The notes under the pieces were generated by a model, which was not told the DNA's origin, did not search any database, and was given only the letters and a program-made list of their open reading frames with translations. The position numbers and the translations under genes are program-made. A stretch of DNA of 64,000 nt from Euptelea pleiosperma (lineage: Eukaryota; Streptophyta; Magnoliopsida; Ranunculales; Eupteleaceae). The stretch lies in assembly GCA_035048495.1 (NCBI GenBank), contig CM068546.1, positions 33,932,674 through 33,996,673 on the forward strand. Direction: 5' to 3'. This document shows, in pieces, positions 1 through 10,800 of the stretch (positions are counted from its first letter, which is position 1; each line of letters begins with the position of its first letter).

Positions 1-1600
1 GATGTATAACTTAAATCAATATTGCATTCATCGGCTGCATATTTGGCGTTACATGGGGTGCAGAGATTTTTTTCACTCACAATTATAATTGTTCATTTTC
101 TTTTGAGTAGGACTGTAAAGTTTATTGGATTTCAAATTATATCTAAGATTTTTTGTACATTCAATATTTTGATTTTAATTGTGTGTGGGCATTGTGACAA
201 TTAAATGTAGATTGACGTTCTCTTTGAACTTATTAAAATAATTTTCGAAGTTCTAATTCTATGTGTTTCCAAGTCTGCTTTCAAGTTCTTATTTTGTCAT
301 TTTAAGGAATACCTAAGTCTATATATATCAAACCGAATCCACAAACTAAAGGTTTGATACCATTCTATCACACCCCGAACTCAACAAATAGATTCGCGAT
401 GTGAGTGACACTCGTCCAAAACTCAAGTCATGAATCAAAGATAATTGCAACAACTATCCACATCTAATTCATATAATTATAATGCAGAAGCACTAGCCTA
501 CTCAAAGCACGTCTGTGCCCGAACTACTACATTTGAACATAAAATAACTATGCATATTATAACAAGTATAAATAAGCAATAACCTTCTTGAGTGTTATCG
601 TGGTATTATACAATACAAAAAGTATAAAGTCTCTCCATATATACACACACATGTAAAAAAATTGAATATACAAAATCTACAATCTCGAGCATGTTCCACT
701 ACACTTGGACCTCACTTTATTGTCAATCTAAATACTCATCGAAACTCCTCTACAAAAAAAATGTAAATGTCGAGCTTTCGGTGAAAACATCAATATGTAA
801 TTCTACACCTAACGTGTCTAAAATCAAAAGTAGCCAATAAATTCAATGATAAAGCCAACCTAATAATAAAAAGAAACAGTATATGCCAAATAAAAAAATT
901 ATACACTTAAAACAATTAGTAAAAAGAAAACAGTAGTAATTCATAGGAACTGTAATAACGTGTGTTAAAATAAAGTAAAACTCAACTTTGATATAATTGC
1001 ATAAATATATGTCATTCATCAATATAATTGATAAGCATAAGTCGTAACCTCACGTCCCACAGTGGGCGTTACTCATAGGTCCATCTATATACATGCAATA
1101 TAATATCTAATTTCTCAATTAATTATATTTATCTTATTAGATCGGAACCCAATCCAAGAGCTTATTTAGCCCACTAAAAATATAACTAGTTTTCTCAACA
1201 CCCCAATCAGGGTCTTTTAGCATGATCGCATATATATACATAGTTCCTAAATTACGCTATCGAAGTCTATCATTATTGTCTCTATATTCACTAGCTATAG
1301 TCAACCATTAATTTATTCGATGCTAATAAGACACAACTCATTTAACATTTAGTCAAAAGCCTTTTATATCGATCCATTTCACTATTGGTTAGGCATTGAC
1401 GACTCTAATTTTTTAAGGATTTAAAGAACAATTCATGACAATTGTCTACGTGCTCCTATCATCTAATTGTTTATCAGAAAAACGTGTAGCTCTAGCATTT
1501 GGTCGATCACACTAACACAATCATTATCTTGTTATTAGAAACTTACTAAAATATAAAACCATATAAGAGATTTGTCAAATTGTGCAATCAGCCTGAACGT
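1..1600. other. Gene-free AT-rich intergenic DNA
   Basis: No reading frame with recognisable protein similarity is seen on either strand. The stretch is AT-rich with short A/T runs. I find no clean inverted repeat, LTR or RNA gene in it by eye. It is probably old, decayed repeat DNA. Confidence 0.6.
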
Positions 1601-1607
1601 CGCAACC

Positions 1608-2503
1608 CAAGGTGTCAATTCGGCCCTATTGTAAGGGGGCCTGGCCCTATACCTTACCCTTTGAAAGCCCTAGAAATAGGACTTTTTTATAAATTTCAAG
1701 CCATTAGGGCTGGCCCGGGCTAGGGTCACACTCATGGGGACCCGGCCCGTAGCAATACACACTAGGTGCGTGGTACATTCAAAACTAAATTAAGTTGTTT
1801 TTTTAAAGGAAAAAATGGGTTGTTCCAAGGTCAAAGTGTCCAACTGTTAATGAGAGTTTCAGGTTACTCGGGGAATCTAACCTTTGTTTGAAAAACAAAA
1901 CATACAAAAGAAATGGGGAAAACCGATTGGCATAGTCTCATGGTTTCCTTAGGTACACGTGTCATGACGTTATTGGCGTTGGACATTACAATTATCCTAA
2001 AAATATACAATTTTGGGCAATTTCCAAATGATTGAGCCATTCCGAAATTATGAATGGCCCAAGATTGTTCCTATTTTAAAACTTTTAATAATGGTTCAAA
2101 CTCGTTCCAAAATAACTTTTATCTAGTCTAAATTTATAATATATCATTTATTTTATGAAGGTTTTTAAAAAGACAAAGGTTTCATTTTCAAACCTTAACG
2201 GTTCACCCTTATAACAAAAAAATTATGATCATTCATAGAAAAATCTACATACATTAAACTGAGGAAATACATTACCAAGCCAAGTATATTATTCAAGCAT
2301 CAACTTTTTTACTTAAATTTTTTAAGACTCTTTTACTAAGCCCTGACCCGGCCCTGGCCCTTGAGGGTACGACTAGGGCCTAGCCAGTTCTGGCTCTCTA
2401 AGGGCTAGGGCCTCACCCTTATAAGCGAGGGTAGGGCCTAAGAGCTCACCCTTATAAGTGAGGTTAGGGCTAGCCTTACCCTAGCCTGGCCTTTGACAGC
2501 CTA
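1608..2503. mobile_element. hAT-like non-autonomous element, copy 1
   Basis: The left end carries GGTGTCAATTCGGCCC followed by short GGCCC/GGGCC-rich blocks. The right end carries several GGGC/GCCC blocks and finishes near CCTTTGACAGCCTA, the imperfect inverse of the left end. The same end organisation recurs at 44,985-46,357, where terminal inverted repeats and an 8-bp near-duplication are clearer. The interior is AT-rich and non-coding. Assignment to hAT rests on the TAGGGGTGTCAA-type terminus of the second copy. The ends of this copy are degraded and no target-site duplication is visible. Confidence 0.5.
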
Positions 2504-3029
2504 ATCTAAATATACATAAATATAAACATAACTAAATAAAATAAAATTGGTATTTTGAATTAAAACCCTAAATTTAAAAATAATTTTTGAAAATAGAATA
2601 AAAATAATAACATTCGACCTTAAAATCAAATATAATTAAAATAAACTAGATATGATTGATTGAAATCTACGAAAATTTAAGTTCAATGCATGTAGAAAGA
2701 GGGAATGACACTTACCTTTTTGAATACTCCAACTTTTCTTTAATGGTTGAGTTATTCATCCAACTCTTCTCAGCTCAAATGCTTTCGATGTCAACTTATA
2801 AATTCTCTTATTGTGTTGCTCATTCGACTTTAAAGTTAAATGTAGATACCATGTAAAATGTTTAAGAGAAGCTAATTTAAGTTTAAAAAAAATAAAAAAA
2901 TTTAAATGAGAGAAAATGCAACCAATTAATTAAATCAAAATCAATTAAATAAAAGATTTCAAGTAGAAGCCTGTACTATAAAAAAAACCCTGAGAACACT
3001 ACAGATACATTAATAGAGAAATACTTGAC

Positions 3030-3615
3030 ACTTAAACTAATTTTGAAACTTTAAGATCAGTTCAGTCGATTAAGACTAAACCTAATCGAGTCTAGTCTAA
3101 CTTGGTTCGATACGACTAGCCCTAGTTACAAATAGCTAAATTTAGTCAAGTGTAACTAAATAAATCCATACAACTAATTTAAGTTTAAACTCAATTTAAT
3201 GACATTAATTTAGGGCAAATAAGATTAATCTATTCAACTAATTAACAATAGTCAATATTAGTCAACACAAGTCAAGTATATTAAACTAGTCAACTGGTTA
3301 ATTAATCAATTTAGTCAAACCTACTTCGATTGGTTAACTAATTAATATAGTAAAATCTAGCCAATTTGTTTAACTAATCAGTATGGTCCAACCTAATCAA
3401 ACTAATCAACTAAGAACTCTTTCACTTAGTAGATTGGTCAAAATAGTTATTATAGGCAACCCAAGTCAAATTGGTTAATTGATCAATCTCATCAGCCTAA
3501 TCAAATTAATTAAGTAATTAGTCTAGTCCAACGTAGTCGAGTAAGTCAACAATAACTGTCAACCTAGTAGACTGGTCAAAATAATCAATATGGTCGACCT
3601 TGTCAAATCTATTAT
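3030..3615. repeat. Degenerate TAGTCAA / TTAATTGATC-rich array
   Basis: About 580 bp are built from loosely repeated words such as TAGTCAA, GGTCAA, GTCAAC, CTAATCAA and TTGGTTAATT. The core GTCAA occurs about a dozen times, spaced roughly 10-60 bp apart. There is no fixed period and no reading frame. It looks like an expanded, strongly diverged simple repeat. GTCAA is the inverse of the WRKY W-box core TTGAC, but nothing shows that it is regulatory here. Confidence 0.5.
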
Positions 3616-3756
3616 CTATACTAAAGCAAACCTGTTGAGGTGGCACTCTCTAGTTATATTCAAAAAATAGCCCTACACAAGCCTATCTCTCCTTCGAGTA
3701 TTTTTACAGCTATATGTTAGCCTTAAACTGACAAAAATGTCATTTTCTACCATTGA

Positions 3757-3968
3757 TCAAAGTCTCAGCTAATTTCGTTCTGGATCGGGATCGGAGCCCA
3801 CCGATCCAATGCAAAACTGGATCGTTTTGCCCCGAAATCATTGTTTCCCAAATAAGTATCACTCTGTCTTGAGGCGAGATGTGCCGCGTTCTTGATCGGG
3901 CGATCCGGATCAGGATCGAAGCCCACCAATTTGGCCACCAATCTTGAGATTTCGAACCATGTTTTCTA
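3757..3968. repeat. GGATCGG-type dispersed repeat, copy A
   Basis: This copy holds CTGGATCGGGATCGGAGCCC, whose reverse complement is found near 27,535-27,560, and it ends with GAACCATGTT as that copy does. Both have a CAAAGTCTC/GAGATTTCG-type inverted end structure. It is a dispersed non-coding repeat present in opposite orientation at 27,500-27,672. A third sequence with a similar end (CATGGTTCAAAGT) lies near 57,430. Confidence 0.5.
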
Positions 3969-4763
3969 CACAATGGATATAAAATTCATTTTCTTTTCCT
4001 TTGATGGAAATCACTGGATATTTCTTCTTATTTGGCAATCTTTTTCCATATTGACGATATAGAATGCGGGAGGGCATGCACGTTAAGTATTAGGTTGTCC
4101 GTTGCTCGAATCAGGGTTGATCCGAAACCAATCCAATAATACATATGCTAGGTTCAGATAATATCCAATCCAATAAGATTTTTAATAATAGGATCCAAAC
4201 CCGGTTTGATAACTCTTTATGAATCTTATACCCTATATAAAAAGAGAGAAGGAAATCTTACTAGATAATAAAAATATCTATAAACATATATGAGTTCAGA
4301 TTGGATCCTTGATGGATTAGATCAAGGTGGGTTCAAAACCAATTCAATATCTTATAAAGAACGCAATTTATAGGTCCAGACCCGATATTATCAGATCACG
4401 TAAATTTTTTTGATACCATGTGTATCCAGGCCTCTTAAAATACTTGACTAGCCCCACAGGGGCACATACGTCACCCATTCCACACGTACTAAGTGCACAG
4501 GGATAAATCCCAAGGGGTGGTCCCAAGGGGGAATTGGAACTCAAGACTATCCCATACATGAATCTCGCTCCTATATCAATGAATATAAAATTTTAATTAA
4601 TTACATTTCTTTTTTTCTACTAATATAGAATGCCATGGTGTAGAACCTTGTACCCAAATTTTGGTAAGCCTCATTTATCATAGCCACTTGACATTGATTG
4701 GTTGGATGTTGACTACCCATCGCTTACATCACTTGACAACCTTGGAGTACAAGGTGCCCCCAT

Positions 4764-5113
4764 ACAATGAAACTTTGATGACAACATGCAATATGAGCCA
4801 TGTGGCACACTCTTAGAGGACTCTGACCATATGGATGTTTTTTCCAATCCCTAGGTGGACATACCAACCAAAAATCAACTTGATTAATGATTTCAAACCT
4901 TTGGATCTTTGTACCTCAAATAATGGTCAATGCTCAGATTCCTGCGGTTAAAATCAACCCAAGAAAATAATTCCAATCCAACGCCTAGAAATCACTAATC
5001 GGGTTGATTTTTGGTTTGTAGGTCCACCGAAGGATTGGAAAAACATCCATACGGTCATAGTCCTCTAAGAGCGTGTCATGTGGCTCGTATTCTGTTGTCA
5101 AAGTTTTACCATC
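4764..5113. mobile_element. MITE with long inverted arms, 'AATCAGCCTGATTA' family
   Basis: The two halves are inverted copies. The left half reads GAGCCATGTGGCACACTC, then GAGGACTCTGAC, then ATGGATGTT and AACCAAAAATCAAC. The right half carries the reverse complements in reverse order, ending CATGTGGCTCGTATT then TGTTGTCAAAGTTT. The outermost pair is AAACTTTGATGACAAC against TGTTGTCAAAGTTT. The centre is not coding. Related elements with the same core but other termini occur at 28,309, 30,056, 54,946 and 62,650. Confidence 0.75.
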
Positions 5114-5204
5114 CCCTAACTTGTTGGATAGGAACCAATAGGTCGACGAAGACTTCAATTAATCAATTTTCGCAGATCTTTATCCCAACTATTTGGGATC
5201 GATA

Positions 5205-6440
5205 ATATTCTGCCATTCCATTCTACCTAGGGTAATGTCTTCCATGTAAGCAAATTATATGAAATAATCAATACTGAACATCTTTCGAAATATCTAGTCC
5301 ATCCAAAATCGCACTAATTACATGAACCATGGATGGTTAGATTGTCTGCACTTAGTAGTTAGCACCTTTTAACCCAAATGACGAGCAATATAATTGAACC
5401 GAAAAATAGTACATAAGCTTTAATAGTGGGAATGCTTGATATATCTGCAAATTTGTTTTATGAACCATAAAAGGTGTATGGAATTAATCTTCTTTATCCT
5501 CTCATCAAGAGCGAGTGCTTTAGTATATAAATATCATAGTTGTTAAAAAGGCCACGCTGCACGGAAGAGGGACCCATCATCTATCGCCATGTATCCACTC
5601 TGATGTTGATCATAACCATCCAATCTATCATATTTGTTTTTTGAAGAAATATCATGAAGGGTCCAATGAAAAGTCGTGCAAGTTGACGCCTACGATCATC
5701 CGATCAAGTTGATTTTTTATGCAGGAGATTTTTTTGGTGGGACCCATTGATATTCGTTTCCCCGCGTGTCTAAGTGCTTATAGAACATAACTACTTCTCT
5801 TTCCGCAACCCCTAAAAGGCAAAAGAAATAAAAGATAATGATAACTTTGAAAGAAGATACAATGCATGGATGAAAGTTTCATGTCGAAGTGATTTCGATC
5901 CAACTCGAGGTGTCAATGGGTCGATTCCTAAGGTACCCAGAATCGGAATCAATATTGCCAGTTCTTATTAGTTCTGGTTCTCAAAATGATGTATCCAGAA
6001 TTAGACTTGATTATTTGGTTTTGGTTTCCGATTTTGGAATAGTCGCAACTGAATCATAGGTCCCAAGTTTGAATGAAGGAGGAGGATTATGTTAAGTTGG
6101 CAACTGGTGTAAGATTTTTCATATGCATACCATTGCGAATTTTGATTTTCTGTTTCGATTGAATGAGCGAACAAGATTTATGTAGTTGACCATGTAAGGT
6201 TGGGTTGATGACGATGAATAATGGTGGTGACAACAATGACCGTTGATTAGATGGTCTTGATCTCTATTCACAAGCAAATAGTGAATATGATGGATATTAA
6301 TCAAATTAGTAGGATCCTCCAATTAATGCACTCTATCTCACCATTTTAGTCTAAGTCATAGTCCAAAAATTCAAATGAACTAGTTTTTTTTTGATGATTA
6401 AACGAACTAGTTGATACTAACCATTTGATCGATTGACTAT
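5205..6440. other. Intergenic DNA without recognisable feature
   Basis: No gene is seen. Short fragments resemble other intergenic repeats of the window, for example GGTGTCAATGGGTCGATTCC near 5,910, which resembles a hAT-like terminus. No complete element can be delimited. Confidence 0.5.
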
Positions 6441-6441
6441 T

Positions 6442-6858
6442 TAGTATGGCCAGCAATGGATCGGGTTTCGAGTTGGATGGGTCATGATTTGGTACCGATC
6501 CGATAAGAAATCCAATCAATCCGGATCCGATCAGATTAATAAAATTCAGTTTCGGAACCGATCCAATCCGATCCCATATATATATATATATCATGTAATC
6601 CCACAAGGCATATATTTAAATAATATATATTTAATACATTTATGTAATTAAATATATATTTATATAATATATAGTGTAGATATCGGGTCTATATTGGATC
6701 GGAACAAGGTCGATCCGGTACCGATTCGATAAGAGATCGGATCGACAATCTATGATCCGGTACCGATCGATAATGAAAAAGAAAGTTTCGGATCTGGTTA
6801 TTTTGGATCAGATCGGATCGGATTTCGGGTTTCATCGGATCCATTGCCAGCCCTACTA
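6442..6858. mobile_element. Inverted-repeat element rich in GATCCG, TA-rich centre
   Basis: The left end TATGGCCAGCAATGGATCGG pairs with the right end GGATCCATTGCCAGCCCTAC. Multiple GATCGGATC/GGATCCGAT words lie in both arms, and the centre holds a (TA)n tract and an AT-rich stretch (about 6,570-6,680). It has the structure of a MITE. No convincing target-site duplication is visible. It is non-coding. Confidence 0.6.
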
Positions 6859-7519
6859 TTAAGCGAACAAGCGATTCGTGATTCACTGACTATCAGGTAT
6901 AGGTAGTCTGACTCAACGGTCCTGATTGAAGATCACCATGTTTTAGAGCTTCGAAAGGACAAAACAAACCAATAACATTCCACCCATAATTACACCAAAT
7001 AACCATACGTGTTAAGTCTTCAAGAAGCTCTCCTCACTTTAGCTTCCAAATGACAACACTACCCTTCATAACAAGTCGGCGGTCTAAAACAGAACCACAT
7101 AATCATAAGGCTATTTTCGTCAATACAGGGCATATACGTCATTTCATATTTCTAAGGAATTTCCCTTCCGAATACTTAACCAATTTAGTAAATTATTTAT
7201 AGATCTAAAAATATTTTAAAATTAATAAAAACAAAAACAAATAATTAAAATTAAAAAAATCAAAGATTTTAGCATGCTGGTTTCTGCATCCTTTTTCCCA
7301 TATTGCCCTTTAGACATGCCGTCAAAACCATCGAGGAAAAAAAAAGGTTAGAAAAAAGGAAAAAAATTCAAAATTGGTAAAAAAAAAAAAAAAAAAAACA
7401 TTTTTCTCATTTTGTCTTCTGGTTAGAATTTAGATCGGTCTGTTTCTAGGGGGACTTATTCAATTAAATTATTTCATTTAAGCAGAAAAGAAGAGGAAAT
7501 AAAAAAAAAAAGAAAACAC

Positions 7520-7887
7520 AGCCCTCTTCCTCTTTCTCTTCTCACATCAAAGCCAGAGAGAGTTTCTTGAAATCGAATCGAGCTCGAGAGAGCGTTCGAG
7601 ACGATCTAACGGAGAGGGGTTTGCAACCGTACGGTGGATAGAATCGATCGTGGTTTTAAGGGCTATGAGGGAGAGTTTTATGGGTCCCTGTTGAGCGTTT
7701 GGTGGATTCGACGAGGGTTTGCAATTGGTTCCGATCATGGTGGTTTTGGGAGATTTCCTTGATGGGTTTTTCTAAGATTTTGATTTCCGAGGTGAGTACG
7801 AGAAATATTTTGGGTTGGAGTGATGTTGAATATTAGAGAAAGCGGTATTTTGGGTGGGAAATTGAGGGTTTGTGGAGTGGGCTTTTG
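7520..7887 (+). promoter_or_regulatory. 5' leader of the CW zinc-finger gene, with two short uORFs
   Basis: The stretch before the inferred start at 7,888 has the CT-rich then GAGAG-rich composition of a plant 5' leader. Two upstream ATG frames are visible: 7,665-7,694 (9 codons plus stop) and 7,737-7,775 (12 codons plus stop). A consensus donor GGTGAGTAC at about 7,791 could mark a leader intron, but no clear partner acceptor was found before 7,888. The transcript start is not determined. Confidence 0.45.
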
Positions 7888-10800
7888 ATGATTTCTTTGG
7901 GGAGGCGGGATGGGAGGAAGGGGTTAGGGTTTGGTGGTGGAGGGGAGATGGAAGAGACTGAGCTTGAAGAAGGCGAGGCTTGTTACTATCCGGATGACGA
8001 CACCAGCATCGATCCTGATGTCGCTCTCTCTTACCTCGTAAGACTTCTGTTTGTGTTACTACCAGAGAGTTTTGATTTTGTTTTTGGGAATTTCAAATTT
8101 GTATTCTACCTGTTTGCTTTGCTAGATTTGTTTTCAATTGTCTGTTATGTCTAGGATTGGAGTCTGTAAAGCATTGAACTGTTGTGGTCTGGTTTGATTG
8201 ATATTTTGTGACGCTTGAGGAGCTTTAATACATTGTTTGATGTATGCGATGTATGTTTTCTGGGCGTTTGAGGTATGGATTTGTAGTTTGGGAATTAGGG
8301 CAGTCAAGAAAAAAATAGAAACTCTTGTGCGATCGCTTGGTCTCTTGCTTGACGTGATTGTCTCTAGAAAGTTGAGGATGTTCGGTTGTGTGATTTCAGC
8401 TGGAATCAATGGGAATCTGGAGAAAATTTCTCTTTGACCAATTCCTGAATTAGGAAAAACAGTTCGAATTTTTTTATTTTTTATTTTTTTTGTGAAGGGG
8501 TTCTATCCATGAATCTCCAGGTTTTGATGTTTTGGTGAGTTCTTCAGTTAACGGGTTATTATTGAATTACTTTAGCTGTATTTCAGAGCTGTGAAGCCAC
8601 TGAATGTGAGTCTGCTTTCCTTCTACTTAGAGGCATTGCAGTATTTGTACTGCTATTATGTAGTGTAGATCTGTATAGGAAGCCATTTTTCCTGATTGTG
8701 CCATTTTTGAAGCCAATGTAATGGGAAATCTGATGGGGATCTCTCTGTTTGTGAACTTTGGTATTCGAAGAACAGTGGCCAACAGAACCAATTCTTGTCA
8801 CTTATAACTGTATTGTGAAACAAAAATTGCTTTCAAGAACTTCCATGGATGCAATGCATTCTACTTCACACACAGGAACACACACACACACACACACACA
8901 CCCCTTTTCTGGATATTTTATAGTTGGTTCCTCATTTCTGGTTTTAGTTCTACAAACACACCCCTTTTCTGGATATGTTATAGTTGGTTCCTCATTTCTG
9001 GTTATAGTTCTTGTTGACACTCCTCATGTAGAGTTTTCTTCTTTTAATTTAAATATTCTTTTTATGACATTGGTAAGAGTTTGGTTTCTGTTTTTGAAAG
9101 GATGAGAAGGTTCAGGATGTCTTGGGACATTTTCAAAAAGATTTCGAAGGTGGGGTTTCCGCAGAGAATTTGGGTAAGTGACCAACAACAGACTAGAGAT
9201 CCTGTAGATCCCAAAGAGAAGCATAAATGCTTTCTTTGTACTCCGGATGTGATGGTTTGGGAATTTTTTTCATTTTGACAGGGGCAAAATTTGGTGGGTA
9301 TGGTTCATTTTTACCCACCTATCAGCGCTCTCCAACTGTTTTGTCTCATCCAAGGACTCCACAGAACGTTCAGAACAATGGCACACCAAGATCTCCAAAT
9401 AATTTTCCATTGGAGGTATACATTTTTAAAATTGGGAAAAATTTGTTTCTCTTATTTTTATTTTTTTCCATTCTAGATGAAGCTGAATTCTATGGTAACC
9501 TGTTTTCACGGCTAGGAAAATTCTAGTTTACTTGAGCACTGTGGGTTATGTTACAATACAGGGTTCCCGTCAGAACTCTACTGTTCCATCAAGTGCAACC
9601 CTCTCCTTGAGGCTTGGACCAGCTTCTACAAGTGGCACAATGCTGCCCATTTTGAGGGCCCCATCTGCGGACAATTCATCCAAAAGGGATGTGTACTTGT
9701 CTTCTGTTAGGAGCACTGAGGAATTTACTCCCAAACATGAACCTGTCAGCAAATCGACTAATTTGGCTGACCAGAAAACGCTGAAGGTGCGAATTAAAGT
9801 GGGTCCTGATAACACGTCTGCTAAAAAAAATGCTGAAATTTACAGTGGTCTTGGCCTTGATATCTCTCCATCTTCATCACCGGAGGACAGCCCCATTGAA
9901 AGTGGGGGGTTGTCTCCTGAATTTCGAGACACATTGGATGAATCTCCCACAAGCATACTTCAGGTAAACCTTCTTGCCATATTTTCTTATCGTCTATTTA
10001 CAAGTCTTCAACGGATGGACCTCAAGTGACCTAGTGTGTTTCTTGCTTTTGTCAATATTATGGACCAGATTACGACGTCTTTTCCGGTTCCTGGGGCCTT
10101 TTTATTATCACCTCTCCCTGATAGTTTGCTGCGCTTGGTGGAAAAGGAAAAGCTTCTGAGAGACAGTAGATTTGGGCCTGCCCGCAAGGGTAGCCAAGAA
10201 AGTGCTGCAATGTTAGTAGATGAGTCTCCTACAGTAAGGGGGGGAGGGAAGGTTTTCGGTGAAAAGAAAAAGAAATCAATGGAGAAAAGTGTTAGGTCAA
10301 TAGAAGTGAAGAATGGGAACAGTAAGGATGTAGGAAATGAAATCAGTGCCCTTTTGACGAAGGAAATAGACATTGAGACTCCAGAGGGCAGGGAGCTTGT
10401 TTCTAATGCCCTGAAGCTTCCTCTCCTATCTAATTCAACATGTAGTAACGGTGACACAGCAAAAGTTACTGTTAGGGCATCTGATGTTTCCAGGGAAGGC
10501 AACAAAGGTGTGGCGAAGGAAAAATTATTCTCCTCTGATTTTGCGAAGGAGGAAGCCCTAGAGTCGATAGCCAACCAGGATGTGAACAGGGTTGAGAAGC
10601 GGAATTCAAAGACCAGTTTGGCAGACAAGGTTTACGAAGATAGAAAAGCAAGTTCTTATAAGAATATTCAATTTGACTGGAAAGATGGAAGGAGCAAAGA
10701 TGACAAAAGCAATGACCCATTTAAAGCTGAGTTCGATTGGTCTAAGGAGAGGAAAGATCTTAATGGTGGACCTATAGATCCTCCAAAACAGAAGGTTGGT

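Noticed and set aside
5011..5205. 64-codon frame MVCRSTEGLEKHPYG
   Set aside because: It falls in the arm of the 4,764 MITE. A similar frame at 29,983-30,186 reflects the same repeat family, not a protein.
10008..10628. 206-codon antisense open frame opposite the CW gene
   Set aside because: It lies opposite well-supported coding exon 5. Its composition (Ser/Phe/Leu-rich) is the mirror of the Lys/Glu/Ser-rich sense protein, with no domain.
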